Source: Bacteroidota bacterium (GTDB lineage Bacteria > Bacteroidota > Ignavibacteria > Kapaibacteriales > Kapaibacteriaceae). From it: a stretch of DNA of 64,000 nucleotides. Positions 40,561 to 49,278 of this stretch are shown one piece after another. How positions within the stretch are numbered: position 1 is the stretch's first letter; the number at the start of each line of letters is the position of its first letter. Under the pieces are notes generated by a model. It saw only the letters and a list, made by a program, of their open reading frames with translations, did not search any database and was not told the DNA's origin. The position numbers and the translations under genes are program-made. Location: positions 1 to 64,000 of the forward strand of contig JAFDZT010000004.1 in assembly GCA_018266735.1 (NCBI GenBank), given 5' to 3'.

Positions 40561-43118
40561 TACCGAACGTGGATGAAAGAGCGTGCGTTGATACGCGCGC
40601 CGCGATGTTCGACGCTCACGTACAGTCCATCTCCGAGTGATTCCCTGCTCACGACGCCGTTGACGGATGTTGCGACGAGGCGGCCGAGTTGGTCGTAGAC
40701 CTCTTCGTGGTCGACGGGATCGTTGGTGATGTCGTCGGTCACACTGCTCACGCTACCGGTGGTGAACGACCATGATGGCGACCAGCCACTCCACCCTGCC
40801 GAATTGCCTGCCCGCACTTGCCAATGATACGTGGTGGCGGGAGCAAGGGATGTCGCGGCGAACGAAGTTGTCGTGCTGTTGGAATCGTCGACGACGCGCG
40901 ATGAGGGCGCGAGGTCCGGCCTCGTTCCGACTTGAACATGATAGAACGTTGCGTTTGGACTTGGCGTCCATTGCAACGTGACCGGAGCGACGAGGTCTGT
41001 TGAAGTGTTGGTCGGTGCCAGCAGCATTGGTGTTGGTGGAGGCGACGCAAGTTCCGATGCGATCTTCAAGATCTCAGACGCACCGAGGGCGCGACGATAG
41101 ATGCGAACATCGTCGAGTGCGCCACGCATGTACTCCGTGTTCTTGCGTGCTCCCACATAAAAGGGCGTGGTGTTCTTGAGGAGCACACCGGTCTTGGGCA
41201 CCGTCGAGACCAACGCACCGTTCACAAAGATCTGCGCTGCGCTCCCGTTGTAGACCAGTGCAACGTGATACCACACGCCCGGCGTACAACCATTGGCCCA
41301 TATCTGGAATGGAATGCCCTCGCCTTCAAAGTAGATGGCTGCTCCCAATGTGCCTTGCCACAGATATGTGTAGAACGACGGCCCCTCTTCCCAGTTCTGT
41401 CCGAAGAATGTTTGCACTCCGTTCACATCGTTCACCTTGAACCAGAATGCTGCAGTGAACGTGGTGAAGTCTGCAACGAAGTTCTTGGCAACGAGTGAGG
41501 ATGTTCCATTGAATGCTGCCGCACGATCTGCTGTGTTCGATCGGTCCGCACCATACGCTGCTACTCCTGCCAAGGGGTAGTACCCGCATGATGCAGAATC
41601 GTTCGTTGTTCCATTGAACGGATACCATGCAACGAGTCCGCTTGGATCATTAGGCTGTTTGATGGTGAATGTGCGGATGGAGGTATCACCAACGGAGGTG
41701 TTCGTCAACTGTACAATGCGCACGAGCATCGCATTCGAACAGATCTCCGGCAGCTCCCACTCATACGCCTCCGCCTGTGCATCGACGAATGAAGCGATGC
41801 TTACCCAAGTGGCTCCGGCATTTCTCGAATAGGCAAGGGCCACTTGATCTACATCGGAGGACGCGCGCCATCGGATCGCTATCGTGTCACCGGCCGTGAA
41901 CACTTCATTCCCGCGTGGGCTCACCAAACGCAGGGTTGGTGTTGGCGGCTCCTGGACGCACGTTGACGCCTCTACCGTTTGCCGCATCAGGGCCATCACA
42001 CGTGGCAGGAACGTCATGCGCATCGTATACCCGCGACCTGCGTCCAGGTTCGTGTTGGCACAGTAACTCATGATCGAGCCCGGATTCGGCAAGGGCTTCT
42101 GTCCGGCCGGCAAACATCCAGCACCGATCCCGTCCGTCGCAACACATGTGTCGATGGGTGGCGCCCAATAGCAATCGTGCGTATGCACGGCGTTGAAGTT
42201 GTGTCCGAGTTCGTGAGAAACGATGTAGACGTCGTACACGAAGCCGAACGACGTCAGATTGTCCGTTGCTTTCACGGATGCCGTCGAGAATCCGAAATCC
42301 CCGTTCTTCCCGCAAAGTCCGTCGAAGTAGCCGAATCCACCTCCACCCCACGTCGACGCCGTCAGACCTTGGAAGACGTCTCTCTTGACGGACGTGTAGT
42401 TGTTCTTCCAATACGGCGCCATCGCATCGCGCAGCTTGAACGGATCGCCCTTTGCCTGATACGGGTCTGCGGGCGCACCGGTCCAGATCCGCACGTTGCT
42501 CAAATGGATGGTGACGTGGATCTCGTCCTCATACAGTGCACTGACAACGGTGTAGAGGGCGGCAAGGTAGGCTTGTGCCTTCTCCACCGTGCCGCCGACC
42601 ATGGTGAAGAACGTATCGTCGGTCTCCACAGCCAGTTCGAGTTGAAGAAGCGGTTTCGACGCAAGCACCACAGGATCCATTGCCGCGGGCGGTGGGATCG
42701 GTGGCGCGTCGCCATCGCTCACACCACAGGAGATCGGAAGATGTTGTGCGACGTCGACGGTCTCATCACCGAACACGGAGATGGCATCGGTGCTCCGGTC
42801 GTAGATGAGAACGAGTGGCGACGTGGTTGTGAGACCTGCTCCAGAGAAGTACACGTCAACGTCCGGGATCGGTACGACACTGTCGCCATGCGCCGTTGGA
42901 ACGATCACGAGTGTCTTCTTGTCCATGGCGACACGTCGGCGTTGCAGAGGCACCTCACCCACAACGATGGAGGCCGGAGCCTGCCGGAGTTGCGGCAGGA
43001 GCGCTTGACGTGCGGCCGCATCGAGTTGACGTGCTACCGGGTGTTGTGCCTCAAGGAGCCCAGATCCCGTCAGGGCACAACACACGAAGGCGAGAAGCAG
43101 AACAAGAAGTTGGCGCAT
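40560..43118 (-). CDS. Secreted reprolysin-like (metzincin) metalloprotease with lectin-like and Fn3 domains
   Basis: An 852-residue secreted protease. Signal peptide MRQLLVLLLAFVCCALTG; a prodomain; then a metzincin catalytic domain with the zinc site HELGHNFNAVHTHD (HEXXHXXXXXH) and, further on, the Met-turn SIMSYC. An Ig-like module (SPRGNEVFTAGDTIAIRWRASSDVD), a LamG/concanavalin-type domain (GLVAWYPFNGTTNDSA; ALDDVRIYRRAL), an Fn3 domain (PVTLQWTPSPNATFYHVQVG) and a sorting tail (DQLGRLVATSVNGVVS) follow. Expected to cleave extracellular proteins. Alternative start 43130. The flanking tandem repeats are noted separately. Confidence 0.88.
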   Translation of the reverse strand: MRQLLVLLLAFVCCALTGSGLLEAQHPVARQLDAAARQALLPQLRQAPASIVVGEVPLQRRRVAMDKKTLVIVPTAHGDSVVPIPDVDVYFSGAGLTTTSPLVLIYDRSTDAISVFGDETVDVAQHLPISCGVSDGDAPPIPPPAAMDPVVLASKPLLQLELAVETDDTFFTMVGGTVEKAQAYLAALYTVVSALYEDEIHVTIHLSNVRIWTGAPADPYQAKGDPFKLRDAMAPYWKNNYTSVKRDVFQGLTASTWGGGGFGYFDGLCGKNGDFGFSTASVKATDNLTSFGFVYDVYIVSHELGHNFNAVHTHDCYWAPPIDTCVATDGIGAGCLPAGQKPLPNPGSIMSYCANTNLDAGRGYTMRMTFLPRVMALMRQTVEASTCVQEPPTPTLRLVSPRGNEVFTAGDTIAIRWRASSDVDQVALAYSRNAGATWVSIASFVDAQAEAYEWELPEICSNAMLVRIVQLTNTSVGDTSIRTFTIKQPNDPSGLVAWYPFNGTTNDSASCGYYPLAGVAAYGADRSNTADRAAAFNGTSSLVAKNFVADFTTFTAAFWFKVNDVNGVQTFFGQNWEEGPSFYTYLWQGTLGAAIYFEGEGIPFQIWANGCTPGVWYHVALVYNGSAAQIFVNGALVSTVPKTGVLLKNTTPFYVGARKNTEYMRGALDDVRIYRRALGASEILKIASELASPPPTPMLLAPTNTSTDLVAPVTLQWTPSPNATFYHVQVGTRPDLAPSSRVVDDSNSTTTSFAATSLAPATTYHWQVRAGNSAGWSGWSPSWSFTTGSVSSVTDDITNDPVDHEEVYDQLGRLVATSVNGVVSRESLGDGLYVSVEHRGARINARSFIHVR

Positions 43119-43245
43119 GCACGGTACCATGGGGATGTTGTTCGGAAGGGCGCTCTGTAATTTACACGCTGGGCATGACAAACATCATTGCCGACGATGC
43201 ACCGCTCGAGTACGTTGCCAGTGGATCAACGTTCACGAGGCTATC

Positions 43246-44013
43246 ATGAAACGCTTCCCTTGCTTCCTTGCCACCTTCACCGCCCTTGCGCTCATCCTGA
43301 GCGGATGCGATCTTTTCACGAAGGACGAACCCGGACCGAATGACATGGGTGGGAATCCAGACCTTGAGCTCACGAAGGTCGGGAACACGTTCCCCTCCTA
43401 CTTTGCCAATGACGACGGAAGCTCGATCCCGGCGCTTGATAATGTGAAGGACTCGATCTGGATCTCCAAGAATGACAATGGCATTGTGACCACGAACTAT
43501 CAGTTCACGTTCGATCAGCGAGCATTGTCCTATGCTGACTCTTTGTTCGGCACCAGCTCCTTGCCGTTGAGCACGAAACTGGCGGTGTTGGACAAGTACC
43601 TCGAGAAGTATGGCGCCACGATTGACACCACCGACAAGAACGCCATCAAGGTGCGTGGTACATTCATAAGCAAGAACACCTCGGAAGGACTACAAGAGTT
43701 CATCAATTCACGCGGCGATCTGACCAAACCGTTCACCGTGATGAAGTATGGCGACGGTGTTGGCGCGAAGTATGAATTCACGGATAAGGACGGAATTCAT
43801 ATCACACGAACCATCACGTCCAAATCCACCACCGATGACTACCCCGTAGGATTCTGGCTGCTCAAGGTGAGCAAGGTGGAAGAACGCAAGGACGATCCCT
43901 TCATCGACTACATCACATATGTGGGCAACCACAAGTTCGGACTCGTTGGTGTGCGCATCGCGATGAAGAACGGCAAGAAGTTCGTGATGGGCATCTTCCC
44001 GCCGACCTTGTGA
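43246..44013 (+). CDS. Lipoprotein of unknown function
   Basis: A 255-residue protein with a clean lipobox (FLATFTALALILSGCDLF), then a ~230-residue body (FTFDQRALSYADSLFGTSSLP, KDGIHITRTITSKSTTDDYPVG, FGLVGVRIAMKNGKKFVMGIFPP). I recognise no family. It is divergent from the metalloprotease gene (128-base gap) and converges on the YCF48-like gene, whose stop is 7 bases away. Confidence 0.8.
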   Translation: MKRFPCFLATFTALALILSGCDLFTKDEPGPNDMGGNPDLELTKVGNTFPSYFANDDGSSIPALDNVKDSIWISKNDNGIVTTNYQFTFDQRALSYADSLFGTSSLPLSTKLAVLDKYLEKYGATIDTTDKNAIKVRGTFISKNTSEGLQEFINSRGDLTKPFTVMKYGDGVGAKYEFTDKDGIHITRTITSKSTTDDYPVGFWLLKVSKVEERKDDPFIDYITYVGNHKFGLVGVRIAMKNGKKFVMGIFPPTL

Positions 44014-44019
44014 TCCGAC

Positions 44020-46575
44020 CTATCGAATGATCGTAAGTGTGACTGTCTGTGTCGACGTAGCCGAGCGGACGGTCACGTAGTACAGACCCGAAGCCAATGA
44101 CGATGTTGAGAGCTTGAGTGGTGCGGCGTTCGATGTTGCACGTGCGATCACAAGACCGCGGGCATCCACGAGCTCGATCACAGCGTCAGCATCCGGAACA
44201 GAGATCGTAACGTCATCGGAAGCAGGATTCGGGAAGACCTGCACTCCCTGCTTCGCGATGTCTTCGTCGACACCGACGGTCGTGAGCGAGTACTCAGCGC
44301 GACTCATGCAAGACGTTCTCGTGTTGGTGATCTCCACTGCATAACGTCCGTTCTTGCCCGGTGTGTACTTCTGTGTTGTCACGCCCGGGACCACGCTCCA
44401 ATCCGTTGTGAACTCATACCAGACAAAGGCAGGCGTTGTCACGTTGGTCTGTGCTACGAGTGTTCCCGCCGGGTTCTCGGCGATCGTGATCGATGGAAGT
44501 GCATTCGGTGTGACGCGCATCGTGACGGTATCACGCAGTGTGTTCGCATCGGTGACCTCCACGACGATGTCGGACAGCTTTGACGGACTGAAGCGCATGG
44601 TCGAATCATTGGGTCCACCACCGGAGAGCTTCTCTGTTGGAAGGAACGGCGTATTGTCCTTGCGCTTCCAATAGTACGTGTACGGCGGCTTCCCACCCGA
44701 TGCACGAACAGCCAACAACGTGTCCTTACCGAAACAGATGCTCACGTTTGGAGTGAGGGCGGTCAGAACGGGTGGGAGCACCACGGTACTATCCACCTTC
44801 GTGCGCATGATGACGCCCAGTCCACCAACGGCATACCCTTGTTGTCGATCAAGGAACCGCACCGAGGCAATGGCCTTGTTCGTGACGGTGCGTTCTACCG
44901 CCCACGACGCTCCGCCGTTCTCCGTGCGATAGAGTTCGCCATTCATTCCGGCAAGCCATCCGTGTAGCTCATCAACGAAGAAGAGCTTCGTGAACGCTGC
45001 GCCCGTGGCAACGTTCAACGCAGTCCACGTTGCGCCGGCATCCGTTGTCTTCAAGATGTTCGAGCCGCTTGTCGAGATGAATCCAATTCTGTCATTCACA
45101 AACTGGATGTCGAAATAGTGCAGTGTGGAATCGAATCGAATGACCGACCATGTCTCACCGCCTGTGACGGTTCGGAGGATCATGCCGCCCATCCCAACGG
45201 CAACGCCGACGTTCTCATCGAGAAAGGCCACGTCGTTCAGGTCACGACTGGAATCTGCTGTTTGCTGGATCCATGTGGTGCCGGCATCGCGCGTTTTGAA
45301 GATGGTCCCGCTGGCACCGACCGCCCAACCTTGTGCACTCGACAGCATGAAGATCCCATAGAGGTTCTTCGTTGTCCCAACAAGCTGTTTCCTCCACGTA
45401 GATCCACTGTTCGTCGTGTTCAGCACCAGACCGGAACTACCTGCCACCCAGCCCGTGACGGCATCACTGAACTGAATGTCGGCCAAATGATTCGTCGTGA
45501 ACGTCTCCACAGAATCCCATGCGAGGCCACCATTCGTGGTGCGCAGCATCGTGCCGTTCCACCCGACCACATATCCATTGTCCGTGGACGTGAAGGCACA
45601 TGCAGAGAGTGGTTGCGTGTTGCCGCTCGATCGCACGGTCCAGTTCTTCCCTTGGTTCGTTGACCGTTCCATTCTGCCGGCATCGCCGAACACCCACATA
45701 TTCGTTCCATCGATCACACTCACGGACGTCAAAGCAACCGATCCTGTTGCCGATTGCACTTGCCAGCTTGCTCCGCCATCGCGTGAGCGAAGGATCGTAT
45801 GCCCATCGCCGACGATCCATCCTGTGCGCGCATCCAGGAATCCCATGCCGAGTAAGCGGATGCTATTGGTGCTTGCCGAAACAGGCGTCCACGTAGCGCC
45901 ACCATCAACAGTATAGGCCGTTGCAGAGCCTGGGCCGATCATCCACCCCGTCATGGCATCGATGAAATAGATCTTTGTGATCTGTGCAAGTGGTGATGTG
46001 GAGGATGTCCACGTTGCCCCACCATCGATGGTCTTATAGATCTTCAACGCATCTGTCGCAAGGAATCCAATGTCGGCATTCAGAAAGTGTGCGTCCTTGA
46101 TCGCGTCGGTCGCTCCATTCGTTTGGCGCGTCCATGTTGTTCCCCCATCGGTGGTCTTCAGGATGAGACCCGAATCGCCAACGATCCATCCGCGTTGTTT
46201 GGTCACGAACTGCACATCTCGCAAGGGTTGCATCGACGGTACGATCACGGTCGTCCATGCACTCCCGCCATTCGTTGTTCTCCGCACCACACCACTATCA
46301 CCCACGAGCCAACCGAACTGCGGATCGGAAAAGTACATCGCGTTGATGTCGCGCAACGTCCCTGCGTCTTGCGTCTTCCACGTCGTCCCGCCGTCGGTGG
46401 TGGCCATCACCGTGCCATACTGTCCGGCAACCACTCCCACCAATGGGTCGAGGAATTGCGATACGGTGAACATGTTCCCTGTGGGCTTCGGATTCTGCAA
46501 TTCCCAGACGGACTGCGCAGCGGTTGGCGACAAGGCAATGACGAGAAGGAACAGGGCGGCAAGGGCGAACTTCAT
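44020..46575 (-). CDS. Secreted YCF48-like propeller protein with type A sorting domain
   Basis: An 851-residue exported protein: signal peptide (MKFALAALFLLVIALSPTAAQ), then about 13 propeller repeats of the form DGGTTWKTQDAGTLRDINAMYFSD, with TNGGSAW, DGGATW, RDGGASW, NQGKNW and NSGSTW boxes, as in YCF48-related photosystem-assembly and BNR proteins. After that, an Ig/PKD-like section (SICFGKDTLLAVRASGGKPPYTYYW) and a C-terminal sorting domain (VQVFPNPASDDVTISVPD to SGLYYVTVRSA). Mostly a scaffold for surface display; no enzyme motif. ATG 46575 follows GATCCC. Confidence 0.87.
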   Translation of the reverse strand: MKFALAALFLLVIALSPTAAQSVWELQNPKPTGNMFTVSQFLDPLVGVVAGQYGTVMATTDGGTTWKTQDAGTLRDINAMYFSDPQFGWLVGDSGVVRRTTNGGSAWTTVIVPSMQPLRDVQFVTKQRGWIVGDSGLILKTTDGGTTWTRQTNGATDAIKDAHFLNADIGFLATDALKIYKTIDGGATWTSSTSPLAQITKIYFIDAMTGWMIGPGSATAYTVDGGATWTPVSASTNSIRLLGMGFLDARTGWIVGDGHTILRSRDGGASWQVQSATGSVALTSVSVIDGTNMWVFGDAGRMERSTNQGKNWTVRSSGNTQPLSACAFTSTDNGYVVGWNGTMLRTTNGGLAWDSVETFTTNHLADIQFSDAVTGWVAGSSGLVLNTTNSGSTWRKQLVGTTKNLYGIFMLSSAQGWAVGASGTIFKTRDAGTTWIQQTADSSRDLNDVAFLDENVGVAVGMGGMILRTVTGGETWSVIRFDSTLHYFDIQFVNDRIGFISTSGSNILKTTDAGATWTALNVATGAAFTKLFFVDELHGWLAGMNGELYRTENGGASWAVERTVTNKAIASVRFLDRQQGYAVGGLGVIMRTKVDSTVVLPPVLTALTPNVSICFGKDTLLAVRASGGKPPYTYYWKRKDNTPFLPTEKLSGGGPNDSTMRFSPSKLSDIVVEVTDANTLRDTVTMRVTPNALPSITIAENPAGTLVAQTNVTTPAFVWYEFTTDWSVVPGVTTQKYTPGKNGRYAVEITNTRTSCMSRAEYSLTTVGVDEDIAKQGVQVFPNPASDDVTISVPDADAVIELVDARGLVIARATSNAAPLKLSTSSLASGLYYVTVRSATSTQTVTLTIIR

Positions 46576-46662
46576 GGGATCTTTTTCTGGTGACTGTTTG
46601 ACGACTTCAGCAAATATCTGATTTTTACCCTCCTGCCCACCGGTCATCGCCGCGAAACGATA

Positions 46663-47148
46663 TCACCGCGATGTCCGTTGGAATTCGAGCTCGTTGTTCA
46701 TTGCCTTGCGCATGAGTTCGAGGGCGCGACGAATGCGCACGTCCTGACTCTTCGCGCTCGATACGTAATGAGCGAGTCCGCGTTGCCGGCCCACTGTAAA
46801 CGTGGACCAAACGGCTTGCATTTCGGGGTCCACGTCCAACAATGCTTGTAGTTCTTCCGGGAGCACCAACCGATCGACATCTACGCAATGGAACTTCACA
46901 TGCACCGGTTCCCCATCCTTGACCCTTGCCGCCTTCCGAAGGGCCGCGCTCACGACGAAGTAGCGTTCGCCGGTCTTTTGTCGAAGGATGGCCAGTGCGA
47001 ACGGCGCTCCGTTCATGGTGCCTTCCGTGCGGATCCGAGTCTGTGGTGGCAAGGCCCGGAGCACGACATCGGGGATCACGATCATCGCTGTGCGGTATGT
47101 GCCGTTGTATCCCACCACCGTGGTGGTGAATTCGAATTCTGTTTCCAT
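46663..47148 (-). CDS. DUF1905/YdeI-like protein
   Basis: A 161-residue cytoplasmic protein. The N-terminal ~95 residues resemble DUF1905 (TEFEFTTTVVGYNGTYRTAMIVIP, GTMNGAPFALAILRQKTGERYFVVSAALRKAARVKDGEPVHVKF), and the C-terminal part the YdeI/OmpD-associated helical domain (ALELMRKAMNNELEFQ). Function is unknown in both families. ATG 47148 was chosen; 47205 adds 19 residues. It diverges from the desaturase gene. Confidence 0.8.
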   Translation of the reverse strand: METEFEFTTTVVGYNGTYRTAMIVIPDVVLRALPPQTRIRTEGTMNGAPFALAILRQKTGERYFVVSAALRKAARVKDGEPVHVKFHCVDVDRLVLPEELQALLDVDPEMQAVWSTFTVGRQRGLAHYVSSAKSQDVRIRRALELMRKAMNNELEFQRTSR

Positions 47149-47249
47149 GTCCACTACACTTCGTACGTGGAAAATGGGCAGAACTACCTTCTGCCCAGAG
47201 CACAAGAATACCGTATCTTTGGCCTATTCACTCATTCTTTGCAGCCCAC

Positions 47250-48131
47250 ATGCTTCGATTCAAAGCCGACCGACGTACCCTCGCCTACATGGCCGTCACA
47301 ACGGGTATGTTCTTTCTCTTGTGGAACCTTCCGACCTTCAATTTCTGGCTCTATCCCGTCTACCTATTCCTGTCGGTTGCCGTGACGGTGATCGCCCACA
47401 ACCACAACCACCTTCCCATCTTCCGCAACAGCACCCTCAATTCGCTGACGGACTACTGGCTGACGGTGTTCTATGGTTTTCCGGCTTTCGCCTGGATCCC
47501 GACGCATAACAAGAACCACCATGCCCTGAACAACAAAGAGGGCGACTACACGATCACCTATCGGCTCACAGAGAACAACCACTTGCTGATGTTGCTGTTC
47601 TACCCGACGATGAGCTCGTACTATCAGCAAAAGCCGATCCGCGACTACTTGAAGCAGCTGTGGGCCACCGACCGAAAGAAGTTCTGGCTCTGCGCCTTCC
47701 AGTACGTTGCGCTAGCACTGTGGATCGGGATCGCTCTCTTCATCGATTGGAAGAAGGCTCTCCTCTTTGTCATCATTCCGCAGCAATTCGGTTTGTTCTC
47801 GGTGCTTGTCTTCAACTATGTACAGCACGTCCATGCCGACGAAGAAAGTCCGGTCAATCATTCGCGCAACTTCACCGGCTTCCTGAATGTGATGCTGTTC
47901 AATAACGGCTATCATACGATTCACCACGACAAGTCGGGCACACATTGGAGCAAGGCACCAGAATTGCATGCGGCCATTGCCGACAAGATCGATCCTTCGC
48001 TGAACGAGCGGAGTTTCTGGTGGTACATCTTCCGCGTGTACTTCCTCGGTGCCATCTTCCCGAAATTCCGCACACATTCCTTGCGTCTCGAACGCATGGC
48101 GCATCAGCAAGAAGCCAGCGTTCAGCACTAA
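47250..48131 (+). CDS. Membrane fatty acid desaturase-like protein
   Basis: A 293-residue membrane enzyme with four to six helices and the three histidine clusters of non-haem diiron desaturases: HNHNHLP, HNKNHHALNN and HTIHHDKSGTHWSKAPELH. These bind the two iron atoms that introduce a double bond into lipids. FNYVQHVHADEESP lies before the last cluster. Chain and position specificity cannot be told. Start ATG 47250 is at the first helix (MLRFKADRRTLAYMAV). It converges on the asparaginase-type gene, with 6 bases between the stops. Confidence 0.87.
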   Translation: MLRFKADRRTLAYMAVTTGMFFLLWNLPTFNFWLYPVYLFLSVAVTVIAHNHNHLPIFRNSTLNSLTDYWLTVFYGFPAFAWIPTHNKNHHALNNKEGDYTITYRLTENNHLLMLLFYPTMSSYYQQKPIRDYLKQLWATDRKKFWLCAFQYVALALWIGIALFIDWKKALLFVIIPQQFGLFSVLVFNYVQHVHADEESPVNHSRNFTGFLNVMLFNNGYHTIHHDKSGTHWSKAPELHAAIADKIDPSLNERSFWWYIFRVYFLGAIFPKFRTHSLRLERMAHQQEASVQH

Positions 48132-48137
48132 GTATGT

Positions 48138-49127
48138 TCACATGGCATGTGATGCCGCGTGCATCGCATGCGCACCGTTCGTTGAAAGGGCATACGTAAA
48201 GCCCTTCGTGACGGCGTGTGCCCCATGACGACCTGTTGCATCCAAGGCGAGGATCCCCACCTGATAGGAAGCAAGATTCGGATGCTTATGGATGAGACGT
48301 GCGATCGCTTCTTCACAAGCCTTCTGCGGTGAGTCACCCATACGCATGCGCTCCACAGCAAGGAACGATGCAAGGGTCCGCAACACGGTCTCGCCCAATC
48401 CTGTGCACGTCGCACATCCGACCTCTTCGTCGACGTACAGACCGGCACCGATGATCGGTGAGTCGCCAACACGTCCATGCACCTTGTAGGCAAGTCCACT
48501 TGTCGTACACGATCCTGCCATCGATCCATCACCCTTGCGTACGAGCAGTCCGATCGTGTCGTGATTCTCGATGTTGATGACGGGCGCATAGTGACTCGTC
48601 TTCTTCCATTCTTCCCATGCCGTCCGTGCCTGTTCACTCAGTGCATTGGCACGCTGGTGAACGCCTTGCTCACGCGCGAATCGCTCTGCCCCTGCACCAG
48701 CGAGCATCACGTGCGACGTGCGCTCCATCACCATGCGTGCAACGGACACGGGATGTTCAATGCCCTGCACGAAGCAGACGGAGCCGGCCCTGCCATCGCC
48801 ATCCATGATGCAGGCATCCAACGTCACGATGCCATCTCGGTCCGGCAATCCGCCCAGTCCCACCGAGAGATTCTTCGGGTCGGCCTCGACCACCATCACC
48901 CCCTGTTCGGCCGCATCCAGCGCAGAACCACCACGCTCCAACGCGGCCATGGCAGCCACATTGGCGGGCATGCCATGGTCCCATGTCGAGATGATGGTAG
49001 AAGGCGGCACGGCGGAAGGGCGAGGCATTGGGTCCATGAACATTGCAGCAGTATGTGAAGGGGCCAAGGCAGCAGCGCTCGCTGTGGCCACGATCCCCGA
49101 AACGAGTGTTCGACGTGTTGCATCCAT
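48138..49127 (-). CDS. N(4)-(beta-N-acetylglucosaminyl)-L-asparaginase-like Ntn hydrolase
   Basis: A 329-residue enzyme of the glycosylasparaginase/isoaspartyl peptidase family. These self-cleave before a Thr, here in IENHDTIGLLV, giving alpha and beta chains. Family motifs AALERGGSALDAAEQG and the beta-chain GDSPIIGAGLYVDEEVGCATCTGLGE follow. The N-terminus (ATRRTLVSGIVATASAAALA) resembles an RR-type or cleavable export signal. Expected to hydrolyse N-linked Asn-GlcNAc or isoaspartyl bonds. ATG 49127 was chosen; an upstream in-frame stretch is only repeat sequence. Confidence 0.87.
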   Translation of the reverse strand: MDATRRTLVSGIVATASAAALAPSHTAAMFMDPMPRPSAVPPSTIISTWDHGMPANVAAMAALERGGSALDAAEQGVMVVEADPKNLSVGLGGLPDRDGIVTLDACIMDGDGRAGSVCFVQGIEHPVSVARMVMERTSHVMLAGAGAERFAREQGVHQRANALSEQARTAWEEWKKTSHYAPVINIENHDTIGLLVRKGDGSMAGSCTTSGLAYKVHGRVGDSPIIGAGLYVDEEVGCATCTGLGETVLRTLASFLAVERMRMGDSPQKACEEAIARLIHKHPNLASYQVGILALDATGRHGAHAVTKGFTYALSTNGAHAMHAASHAM

Positions 49128-49134
49128 GGCGAGG

Positions 49135-49209
49135 AAGTTACGAGTTACAAGTGACGAGTTACAAGTGACGAGTGACAAGTGACGAGTGACAAGTGACGAG
49201 TGACAAGTT
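49135..49209. repeat. AGTGACR 7-bp tandem repeat array 3
   Basis: About ten copies, including degenerate AGTTACG/AGTTACA forms, in the divergent gap between the asparaginase-type gene and the phospholipase-like gene. Same unit as arrays 1 and 2, which are ~9 kb away. Confidence 0.85.
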
Positions 49210-49278
49210 CTCATATCTGTGCAATTCTGTATTCTTGACCCTGTGTTCCGCTTCCGATCCTTTTTCTCTCGTCATGCC

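Noticed and set aside
41979-43160. Long open frame (393 codons) on the plus strand
   Set aside because: It is antisense to the clear metalloprotease with HEXXH site; composition is Arg/His-rich as in mirror frames of GC-rich genes.
46625-47203. A second minus-strand gene of 192 codons overlapping the DUF1905 gene
   Set aside because: The overlapping frame has clear DUF1905/YdeI motifs; this one is Arg/Gly-rich with no family likeness.
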